Below, in pieces: positions 1-6,704 of a stretch of 15,167 nt of DNA (within the stretch, counting starts at the first letter, position 1; each line of letters starts with the position of its first letter). The position numbers and the translations under genes are program-made. Where the stretch lies: NCBI GenBank assembly GCA_035493595.1, contig DATJHZ010000174.1, positions 1 to 15,167 on the forward strand, read 5' to 3'. The DNA is from DATCRE01 sp035493595. Its GTDB lineage: Bacteria; Bacteroidota; Bacteroidia; Cytophagales; Cyclobacteriaceae. The notes beneath the pieces were generated by a model. That model ran no database searches and was not told where the DNA came from. It saw only the letters and a list, made by a program, of their open reading frames with translations.

Positions 1-32
1 AGATTTCGAACTACAGGTGTGACTCTAAACAT
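1..32 (-). CDS. Probable rhomboid-family intramembrane protease, first 10 codons only
   Basis: An ATG at 32-30 on the minus strand opens a frame that runs off the left edge. The visible residues are MFRVTPVVRN. This matches, from memory, the opening of rhomboid proteases in Bacteroidetes (MF.x.TPVV+NL, just ahead of the first membrane helix), and a rhomboid gene next to mutL is a familiar arrangement in that phylum. The start lies 38 bases after the mutL stop on the same strand, so the two are probably co-transcribed. The catalytic Ser/His residues are outside the window, so the call rests only on ten residues and on context. Another in-phase start slightly upstream cannot be excluded, because the frame stays open back to the mutL stop. 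Confidence 0.42.
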   Translation of the reverse strand, partial: MFRVTPVVRN

Positions 33-70
33 GCTTTCAATGGGTTCATTTTCTCTTTTACGATTATTAA

Positions 71-1891
71 CTAGAGACGGTTAAAGTAACTTTCAATTTT
101 ACCGATCTCAAAAATAAAAAAAGTAGGCTTGCCATCGATAGAAAAGTTGGGGGTATTGCAGACAAATAAACTGTCAAGTAAAGAAAGCATTTCTTCCCGC
201 ATCAGTTTTTGACCTGTTTTAATAGATGCTCTTCGTGCAAGTGCCTGCGCCAGATTCTCGGCTAAAGGAAGCGCCAATGTAGATTGGTTGATCTTAAATT
301 GTTCGATCAGGCCCTCAAACAGCTCTTTTTCTCGTCCCGCAGGCATGTGAGCAGGCATGCCGTTAATCAGTAAAGTGTTCTTACCGAAAATCTCAAACCT
401 GAAACCCAATGCCGTTATTTCAGCTTCCATTTCCAAAACCAGTGCAAAATCTGCAGGGTTAAAGATTACTGTTTGAGGAAACAGAACCTGTTGGCTTTCG
501 GCTGTTTTATTTTTTAGTTGTGCTATAAATTTTTCAAACAGGATCCGCTCATGCGCCGCCTGCTGGTCAACAATCATCATACCCGACTTCACCTGTTTCA
601 CAATGTAACGCGTATGTAATTGAAAGATTATTTTTTCGTCAACAGAAGGTTCTGACGGTATGTCGGGTTGATTAATGGCACTTTCAAATCGCAATGTTTG
701 AACAGATGGAGTGTTATCTGTTTTCTGCAGCAACCGGCTTCCGCTATCGCCTTCAAAAAGTTTCTCCCAGTTCTGTTGATTAGAACGATGCAACGCCGTG
801 CTAAATCGTTCATCGAGATAAGCATCATGCGAAGCAGTTGATGCCTGACTTAATTTAGAAATGATATTTATATCTGCATCGAAATTTAACGCTGGCGCCA
901 AATTGTGTGAACCTATAGCCTGCCGTACGGCGGAACGAACTACAGCATACACAGCGCGCTCATCATCAAACTTGATTTCCGTTTTGGTAGGATGAACGTT
1001 TACATCGATATGTCGCGGATCGATGTCAATAAACAAAACATAAAATGGATAACTGCTCTCAGGCATTAATCCCTCGAAGCCACCCATAATGGCGTGATGA
1101 AGATAATTGCTGCGGATGAAACGCTTGTTTACAAACAGAAACTGTTCACCACGAGTCTTGCGAATGAAATCAGGCTTGCCGACATAACCTTTTATCTGTA
1201 CTAACTCAGTTTCTTCATGACATGATGCGAGTTGCTCCTGGTAATTTTTTCCAAACAGAGCTACAATCCGCTGACTTAACTTTGTTGCAGGCAGGTCGTA
1301 CACAACCTCATCTCCCTGAATGAATGTAAAAGAGAGTTCAGGATTGGCTAAACTCAATCGCTGAAAATCGTCAATGATGTGACGTAACTCCACCGGATTT
1401 GATTTCAGGAAATTTCTTCGTGCCGGTATATTGAAGAAAAGATTTTTAACACTGATGCTTGTACCCTTTTCACACGCTACAGGTTCCTGCTTCTTCACAT
1501 CCGATCCTTCGACAACCAGAAGCGTTCCTAATTCCTGGTGAGCTTGCCTGGTTTTGATCTCCACCTGGGCAACAGCCGCTATAGATGCGAGTGCTTCTCC
1601 ACGAAAACCCATCGTTCTGATCTTGAAAAGGTCGTCGGCCGTACGAATCTTGGAAGTAGCATGACGCTCTAAACTCATGCGCGCATCAGTCTCAGACATG
1701 CCCATACCATCGTCAATTACCTGGATGAGTGTTTTGCCTGCCTCTTTGATAATAAGTTTAATATGCTGAGCACCAGCATCGATGGCATTCTCCATCAGCT
1801 CCTTCACCGCCGATGCCGGACGCTGCACCACTTCACCAGCAGCAATCTGGTTGGCAATAGAATCTGGAAGAAGTTGTATGATATCTGGCAT
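71..1891 (-). CDS. mutL: DNA mismatch repair protein MutL
   Basis: MutL couples mismatch recognition by MutS to strand excision. The 606-residue product has the full GHKL ATPase front: KELMENAIDAG (E31 and N35 match the general base and Mg-binding Asn), IDDGMGM at 59-65, and GFRGEAL at 95-101. The transducer domain carries the usual DVNVHPTK motif. A charged linker at about 340-420 leads to the dimerisation domain, where QQVLFP (467-472) fits the beta-clamp-binding motif. The endonuclease motif DQHA(X)2E(X)4E appears as DQQAAHERILFE (442-453), with Gln in place of His. Two further metal-site motifs are altered: ARRASIK (552-558) has no Cys, and SIDGKPT (584-590) replaces CPHGRPT. Nicking activity is therefore doubtful (inference). 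The start is standard for the family, MPDIIQLLP directly followed by ANQIAAGEVV. A probable rhomboid gene follows. Confidence 0.97.
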   Translation of the reverse strand: MPDIIQLLPDSIANQIAAGEVVQRPASAVKELMENAIDAGAQHIKLIIKEAGKTLIQVIDDGMGMSETDARMSLERHATSKIRTADDLFKIRTMGFRGEALASIAAVAQVEIKTRQAHQELGTLLVVEGSDVKKQEPVACEKGTSISVKNLFFNIPARRNFLKSNPVELRHIIDDFQRLSLANPELSFTFIQGDEVVYDLPATKLSQRIVALFGKNYQEQLASCHEETELVQIKGYVGKPDFIRKTRGEQFLFVNKRFIRSNYLHHAIMGGFEGLMPESSYPFYVLFIDIDPRHIDVNVHPTKTEIKFDDERAVYAVVRSAVRQAIGSHNLAPALNFDADINIISKLSQASTASHDAYLDERFSTALHRSNQQNWEKLFEGDSGSRLLQKTDNTPSVQTLRFESAINQPDIPSEPSVDEKIIFQLHTRYIVKQVKSGMMIVDQQAAHERILFEKFIAQLKNKTAESQQVLFPQTVIFNPADFALVLEMEAEITALGFRFEIFGKNTLLINGMPAHMPAGREKELFEGLIEQFKINQSTLALPLAENLAQALARRASIKTGQKLMREEMLSLLDSLFVCNTPNFSIDGKPTFFIFEIGKIESYFNRL

Positions 1892-1979
1892 GCAGTGCGT
1901 TATAATAATTTACTTAACCTTTCATAAAATAATAGAATCATTTATTCTTTTAAGATACAACGGTTGATTGATCTCGTCG

Positions 1980-1987
1980 TAAATTTG
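1980..1987 (+). promoter_or_regulatory. Possible -7 promoter element for the GH3 fusion gene
   Basis: TAAATTTG is an exact match to the Bacteroidetes -7 consensus TAnnTTTG on the plus strand. No good TTG or TTTG lies 17-23 bases upstream (the nearest TTG is 13 bases away), so the promoter is incomplete by that criterion. If used, the leader would be about 147 bases long and would contain both hairpins at 2021-2040 and 2082-2111. Confidence 0.25.
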
Positions 1988-2020
1988 AATTATAAAGGGT
2001 TTCTCCAAAAACTTCCGATA

Positions 2021-2040
2021 CTCCTTCTACAGAGAAGGGG
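2021..2040. repeat. Palindromic hairpin, possible degenerate dispersed repeat
   Basis: The arms CTCCTTCT and AGAAGGGG pair over eight positions (one G-T wobble) around the loop ACAG, followed by GATGAGT. There is no T-tract, so it is not an intrinsic terminator. Short CT-rich/AG-rich palindromes followed by a GATGAGT-like tail are a recurrent intergenic repeat type in Bacteroidetes as I recall them; membership here is inference. Confidence 0.4.
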
Positions 2041-2081
2041 ATGAGTCAGTACAATAGTTTGGAGAGCCCAAAAGATAATCC

Positions 2082-2111
2082 ATATAAAGGTCTACAAAAA
2101 TGCCTTTATAT
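2082..2111. promoter_or_regulatory. 9-bp inverted repeat upstream of the GH3 fusion gene
   Basis: ATATAAAGG (2082-2090) and CCTTTATAT (2103-2111) are perfect inverted copies separated by 12 bases. The repeat ends 29 bases before the ATG at 2141. It may be an operator for a dimeric regulator or a hairpin in the leader. It is not a terminator, as no T-tract follows. Confidence 0.4.
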
Positions 2112-2140
2112 AGCTTGAATTACAAAACCCAAACGATCTG

Positions 2141-5038
2141 ATGTTTAAAGTTTTTTTTAGATGCTTTTTTTCTCTGGTATTGCTCTCATCAACAGTCTGT
2201 GGCCAAACTACCAAAAGTGTTTGGGCTGATAGTATTCTGTCCAGATTAAGTATCGAAGAAAAAATCGGGCAGTTGATGATGGTGCCTGTCTCCGAACAGA
2301 CTTCGCAAACAGAGATTGATGAGTTAATCAAAGAGTTTCATATTGGTGGAATCGTCTTTCTCCATGGTGGCCCTGTGCGACAAGCCAGGCTTACAAATCA
2401 TTTTCAGAAAACTACAACCATTCCGTTGTTGGTAGGTCAGGAAGCGGAGTGGGGACTTGGCATGATGCTGGACAGCACCATAAGTTTTCCTCGTGCGCTT
2501 GTGCTCGGTGCCATAAAAGATGACAGCCTGATTTACAGCACCGGCAAAGAGATTGCACGCGAAATGAAGGCGCTTGGTGTTCACATTAACTTTGCACCCG
2601 TTGCCGATATGAATAATAATCCGGAGAACGAGATCAGCTATCGATCTTTTGGTGCTGATAAATTTAACGTAGCCAATAAAACCGTTTCGTTTATGCGCGG
2701 CATGCAAGATTATGGTATTATGTCTTGCGCGAAAAATTTTCCTGTTAATGGCTTAACCGTTGTTGGTGTACAAAAAGGGCTGCCAGTAATCACACCGTTT
2801 GTTGATTCTGTTAATGCATATCCTTTCAAGAAACTTTTTGAAAATGGTCTCACGGGTATCGTACCTGCTTCGGCGGATTTTCCTTTATTCTATGAAAAGA
2901 AAGTTCAGATTAAAAAGAACAAGTTTAGCTCGAATGCTTTAACATCGATCTTCACAGGCGAGTGGGTAAAATCACAAATGCATTTTAAAGGACTTGTATT
3001 TGTTGATATTCCAGGCATGCAAAGCGCTACAAAAAAATACAGAAGTGGCGAAGCCGAGATGTTTGCTTTTCAGGCTGGTAATGATGTGTTGTTGTCTCCA
3101 TCCAATATTGCGCAGGCAGTTCGTAAAATCAAGAAGCTGATAAAAAAAGATATTTCATATGAGGCAGTTCTTAACACCAGCGTAAAAAAGATTCTCGAAA
3201 CCAAATACATTGCCGGGCTATCAAAGCTTCAACCTGTTAATACAGATAACCTTGTAAGCCGGTTAAACAGTAAGGATGCCTTGTTGCTGAAACATAAATT
3301 GTATCAGAACGCTGCTACAGTTGTTCGTAATTCAACAGGTAGCATTCCTGTAAAGGCATTAGACAATCGAAAGTTTGTGTACCTCTCAACTGATGATGCA
3401 GCTAACGATGAAACACTGGCACGTTTTCTTTCGAGGTACGTTGCGTTTTCAACAATACACATCAATGAGAAAAGTACGGTAGAAGAACTGCAAACATCAC
3501 TGGCCGATAAGCAGGTTATTGTTGCAGGCTTCTTTCCGCAGACCTCAGAAGCAGTGGTGAAAATCTTGTTGCCAGTTTTAAAAACATTAAGCGCATCAAA
3601 CGAAGTTATTATCTGTGATTTAGGAAACGGATCAATCTTAAAACAAGTTGACGATTTCCCTACAGTCATAACAGGTTATGTTAACACGCCTGAAATGCTT
3701 GAGATCGTACCACAGATAATTTTTGGAGGTTTTGGTGCCCAGGGAATATTGCCATACACAGCAACACTATCAGCAACGGTTGGCACTGGCGTACAAACTA
3801 CATCACTAAACAGATTCAGCTATGCATTGCCTGAAGAGGCTGGAATGGATGCAGAAACGCTCAAGAAAATTGATGCCATTGCCAACGAGGCTATTGCTAT
3901 GAAAGCAACGCCTGGTTGCCAGGTATTTGTAGCACGTAATGGCAAAATTGTCTATGAAAAATCATACGGCTTTTTAACATACGAAAATAAAACACCTGTA
4001 ACGGAACAGACTATTTATGACCTGGCTTCGGTAACAAAAGTTTCAGCAACGTTGCAAGCTGTGATGTTTCTGCAAGAGAAAGGTATGATTGATATCTATC
4101 GAAAGATTTCTTACTACCTGCCTGAACTTAAAAATTCAAATAAGAAAGATTTCACCATCAAAGACATTCTAACGCATCAGGCTGGTCTGTGGCCATTCTT
4201 ACCATTCTGGGCACAGACTATGAAAGACTCTACATATCTGCCCCAGTTTTATAGCAGTACAAAAAGCGATCAATATCCTCTCCAGGTTGCTGATAAACTT
4301 TTTGCTTCAGCTGCAATGAAAGACAGTTTATGGAGTTGGATTGTAAAAGCAAAGATCAGAGAGAAGCCATCGCGTACACCGTTTGATTACAAGTATAGCG
4401 ACATGGGTTTTTATATCATGCAGCATCTGGCAGAGAAACTTCTTAATCAACCTCTTGAAGATTTCATTCATCAGAATTTATATGATCCTTTAGGCTCTTC
4501 AACGACAGGCTACTTGCCGCTGCTTAGATTCCCACCACAGCAAATAGCACCTACTGAAGATGATAAGCTCTTCCGGAAATCATTACTCGTTGGCACCGTG
4601 CATGATCAGGGTGCAGCCATGTATGGTGGTGCTGCAGGTCATGCTGGTTTATTTAGTGACGCCAGTGATTTAGCCAAGCTTGGTCAGATGCTTTTGCAAG
4701 GAGGCATATATGGAGGCAATCGCTTCTATAAACCTGAAACGGTTCACTTCTTTACGCAGAAACAATTTGAAACCAGTCGTCGTGGCCTTGGCTGGGACAG
4801 ACCTGCACCGGGTGATCCCAACAGTCCAACTTCAGCGTTTGCATCACCCAAAACGTTTGGTCATACAGGGTTTACGGGTACCTGCATCTGGGTTGATCCT
4901 GAGTTTAATCTGGTTTATGTGTTTTTGTCTAACAGGGTGCATCCCAGCATGACCAATAATAAGCTCATCAATGCCAATATACGTCCTCGCATTCAGGATG
5001 TTATCTATGAATCTATCTTCAACTATTGCCAGTATTAG
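2141..5038 (+). CDS. Exported GH3-like (catalytic residues lost) / serine beta-lactamase-family fusion
   Basis: The 965-residue protein begins with a signal peptide (hydrophobic to about residue 20, cleavage likely near VCG-QTT), so it acts in the periplasm or outside the cell. Residues about 30-350 align with the NagZ-like GH3 barrel: EAEWGLGM, RSFG, KNFP and the nucleophile segment FVDIPGM (D289). However, KHFPGHGDTxxDSH has become KNFPVNGLTVVGVQ (198-211), so the substrate-binding His is Asn and the catalytic Asp-His dyad is Gly-Gln; D of DAEWG is Glu and R of GMRL is Met. About 350-545 is the GH3 C-terminal domain. Residues 560-960 form a class C beta-lactamase/DD-peptidase-type hydrolase with all three motifs: SVTK (S630, K633), YSD (752-754) and HTG (908-910). 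Family fusions are normally about this length, so it is not truncated. The likely activity is on peptides or esters of the cell wall (inference); glycosidase activity is unlikely. Confidence 0.93.
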   Translation: MFKVFFRCFFSLVLLSSTVCGQTTKSVWADSILSRLSIEEKIGQLMMVPVSEQTSQTEIDELIKEFHIGGIVFLHGGPVRQARLTNHFQKTTTIPLLVGQEAEWGLGMMLDSTISFPRALVLGAIKDDSLIYSTGKEIAREMKALGVHINFAPVADMNNNPENEISYRSFGADKFNVANKTVSFMRGMQDYGIMSCAKNFPVNGLTVVGVQKGLPVITPFVDSVNAYPFKKLFENGLTGIVPASADFPLFYEKKVQIKKNKFSSNALTSIFTGEWVKSQMHFKGLVFVDIPGMQSATKKYRSGEAEMFAFQAGNDVLLSPSNIAQAVRKIKKLIKKDISYEAVLNTSVKKILETKYIAGLSKLQPVNTDNLVSRLNSKDALLLKHKLYQNAATVVRNSTGSIPVKALDNRKFVYLSTDDAANDETLARFLSRYVAFSTIHINEKSTVEELQTSLADKQVIVAGFFPQTSEAVVKILLPVLKTLSASNEVIICDLGNGSILKQVDDFPTVITGYVNTPEMLEIVPQIIFGGFGAQGILPYTATLSATVGTGVQTTSLNRFSYALPEEAGMDAETLKKIDAIANEAIAMKATPGCQVFVARNGKIVYEKSYGFLTYENKTPVTEQTIYDLASVTKVSATLQAVMFLQEKGMIDIYRKISYYLPELKNSNKKDFTIKDILTHQAGLWPFLPFWAQTMKDSTYLPQFYSSTKSDQYPLQVADKLFASAAMKDSLWSWIVKAKIREKPSRTPFDYKYSDMGFYIMQHLAEKLLNQPLEDFIHQNLYDPLGSSTTGYLPLLRFPPQQIAPTEDDKLFRKSLLVGTVHDQGAAMYGGAAGHAGLFSDASDLAKLGQMLLQGGIYGGNRFYKPETVHFFTQKQFETSRRGLGWDRPAPGDPNSPTSAFASPKTFGHTGFTGTCIWVDPEFNLVYVFLSNRVHPSMTNNKLINANIRPRIQDVIYESIFNYCQY

Positions 5039-5191
5039 CCTAATTTTGCCTTCAAACCCAAAACTTTTGTAGTTGTAGCTGAAACTTCTGACTATGTAAA
5101 TGGGTTAAGAGAAGATGTATTGGCACAGGCAATAAAAGTATGGGCCAATACGTCTTTTAAAACGCATAATAATACACCACCATATTATAAA

Positions 5192-6337
5192 ATGAAAATA
5201 GGCATTGTATGTTACCCAACCTTTGGGGGAAGTGGTGTAGTAGCCACCGAACTGGGAAAGGCATTAGCTAAAGAAGGGCACAAAGTTCATTTTATTACTT
5301 ACTCTCAACCCAGCAGACTAGATTTCCTGAATGAGAATCTTTTCTACCACGAAGTAGACTTTCATTCTTATCCTTTATTTGAATATCCACCATACGAGCT
5401 TGCTCTTGCCAGTAAAATGGTAAGTGTAGTGAAGAATGAGGGGCTTGATTTGCTTCACGTACATTACGCTATCCCGCATGCTTCAGCAGCTTACATGGCG
5501 AAACAAATATTGAAGACACATGGCATCACCATTCCAGTAGTAACAACCCTTCATGGTACTGATATTACGCTGGTTGGTAAAGATGCTTCGTATGAGCCAG
5601 TGGTGACATTCAGTATCAATCAATCGGATGGTGTTACTGCAGTATCAGAAGATCTCAGAAGAGAAACGTATGAATATTTTAAGATCACAAATGATATTGA
5701 AGTGATTCCTAACTTCATTGATCTTGAGAAATTCAAAAAGCAAAAGAAAGATCACTTTAAGAAAGCCATTTGTCCTAACGGAGAAATGCTGGTGGTGCAT
5801 ACATCAAACTTTAGAAAAGTAAAACGTATTGATGATGTCATCCAGATCTTTGCCAACATTCACCAGGTAATTCCTTCCAAACTGTTACTGATTGGAGATG
5901 GTCCTGAGCGAAATAAAGCCGAAACGTTGTGCCGAGATTTAAACATCGTTCACGATACACGTTTTCTTGGCAAGCTCGAGGCTGTAGAAGAAGTGCTTTC
6001 CGTAGCCGATTTATTTCTGATGCCTTCTGAAAAAGAAAGTTTTGGTTTAGCGGCGTTGGAAGCGATGGCATGTGAAGTGCCCGTGATATCAAGTAATTCA
6101 GGCGGTATACCCGAATTGAACATTCAGGGTGAAACAGGTTTCTTAAGTGACATTGGTGATGTTGAGGAAATGACGCGCAATGCACTCTTTATATTAGATA
6201 AGGATAACTTACCTCGTTTTAAGGCCAATGCATTGAAACGTGCACAGCAATTTGATATTTCAAGGATTCTGCCACTATATGAAGATTACTACAATCGCAT
6301 CCTTGAAAAGTCGGCTGCCAGATCATTGATCTCATAG
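5192..6337 (+). CDS. bshA: N-acetyl-alpha-D-glucosaminyl L-malate synthase BshA
   Basis: BshA is the retaining GT4 glycosyltransferase that moves GlcNAc from UDP-GlcNAc to L-malate, the first step of bacillithiol synthesis in the cytoplasm. The sequence starts with the diagnostic MKIGIVCYPTFGGSGVVATE (GGSG loop at 12-15), followed by HVHYAIPHA, TTLHGTD, SNFRKVKR, LLIGDGPER and the GT4 E-x7-E motif (E282, E290) in PSEKESFGLAALEAM, then SNSGGIPE. At 381 residues it has normal family length. The frame also stays open upstream, with a TTG at 5120, but family proteins begin at the MKIGI methionine, so ATG 5192 is chosen. No BshB or BshC gene is visible here. The gene follows the GH3 fusion by 153 bases with no terminator between them, so read-through transcription is possible. 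It ends facing a convergent small lipoprotein gene. Confidence 0.96.
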   Translation: MKIGIVCYPTFGGSGVVATELGKALAKEGHKVHFITYSQPSRLDFLNENLFYHEVDFHSYPLFEYPPYELALASKMVSVVKNEGLDLLHVHYAIPHASAAYMAKQILKTHGITIPVVTTLHGTDITLVGKDASYEPVVTFSINQSDGVTAVSEDLRRETYEYFKITNDIEVIPNFIDLEKFKKQKKDHFKKAICPNGEMLVVHTSNFRKVKRIDDVIQIFANIHQVIPSKLLLIGDGPERNKAETLCRDLNIVHDTRFLGKLEAVEEVLSVADLFLMPSEKESFGLAALEAMACEVPVISSNSGGIPELNIQGETGFLSDIGDVEEMTRNALFILDKDNLPRFKANALKRAQQFDISRILPLYEDYYNRILEKSAARSLIS

Positions 6338-6346
6338 ATAAACAAA

Positions 6347-6376
6347 AGCCGTCCCCGACGTAAGTCAGGTACGGCT
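6347..6376 (-). terminator. Hairpin terminator between convergent bshA and small lipoprotein gene
   Basis: The arms AGCCGT (6347-6352) and ACGGCT (6371-6376) enclose an imperfect inner stem closed by the loop GTAA. Read on the minus strand, the hairpin is followed by TTTTGTTTAT, a U-rich tail, so it best serves the lipoprotein transcript. On the plus side no T-run follows, so any effect on bshA would be weaker. Confidence 0.68.
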
Positions 6377-6404
6377 CCATATCAACTTAGGTTAAATTAA
6401 ATTG

Positions 6405-6530
6405 TTAGAATTGTGTCTCCTTAAGAGTTTTCTTTTGAGGAGCCTTTGAATACGTCGGACAAGTAGTGTACGACATGCAAGAAGTTAATAATAGACTAAC
6501 TCCGATAAACAACAGCACTGATCTTTTCAT
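6405..6530 (-). CDS. Small lipoprotein, 41 residues
   Basis: An ATG at 6530 opens 41 codons ending at TAA 6405-6407. The product begins MKRSVLLFIGVSLLLTSC, a classic type II signal: two basic residues, a hydrophobic core, and a lipobox LTSC with the lipid-bearing Cys at 18. After processing only about 24 residues remain, polar and Lys-rich, containing TTCPTY and a second Cys (C24). Small lipoproteins with a Cys-Pro-x-Tyr stretch are common in Bacteroidetes as I recall; none has a function I can name. Support for a real gene: a plausible promoter about 30 bases upstream, a terminator hairpin about 30 bases downstream on the correct strand, and isolation in a region with no other gene. A single mature chain this short probably acts as an envelope anchor or partner (inference). 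Confidence 0.75.
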   Translation of the reverse strand: MKRSVLLFIGVSLLLTSCMSYTTCPTYSKAPQKKTLKETQF

Positions 6531-6562
6531 TGAGTTAACAGCTTTAAACTTTGATTCGGATG

Positions 6563-6597
6563 CAAAATAATACAGCTTACCGAAACTGATTTTTCAA
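6563..6597 (-). promoter_or_regulatory. Possible Bacteroidetes promoter for the small lipoprotein gene
   Basis: On the minus strand a TTG (6597-6595) precedes TATTATTTTG (6572-6563) by 22 bases. That approximates TTG-N17-23-TAnnTTTG with extra bases in the -7 box. Transcription would start near 6556, giving a leader of about 26 bases before the ATG at 6530. Confidence 0.4.
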
Positions 6598-6653
6598 TTT
6601 TTGAATATTTATTACATCACCTTAAAAATTAACATTAGAAAGTCGAAACAGAA

Positions 6654-6682
6654 TTGACAAATAAATGGTTAATTGATAATGT
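6654..6682 (+). promoter_or_regulatory. Sigma70-like promoter candidate upstream of the VWA gene
   Basis: TTGACA (6654-6659), a 17-base spacer and TAATGT (6677-6682) resemble an Escherichia coli-type promoter ending 22 bases before the GTG start at 6705. The -35 is exact and the -10 matches three of six. Bacteroidetes primary sigma factors prefer TTTG/TAnnTTTG, so this is only a candidate. Confidence 0.25.
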
Positions 6683-6704
6683 CTTTACTATATAACGAAA
6701 TACC

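Noticed and set aside
2092..2707. Minus-strand frames of 79 and 127 codons opposite the GH3 fusion.
   Set aside because: They lie antisense inside or across the start of a well-supported gene, with no family-like features.
5045..5069. TTTTG and ACTTTTG words upstream of bshA as a promoter.
   Set aside because: The spacing does not fit TTTG-N19-TAnnTTTG and the -7 box lacks its leading TA.
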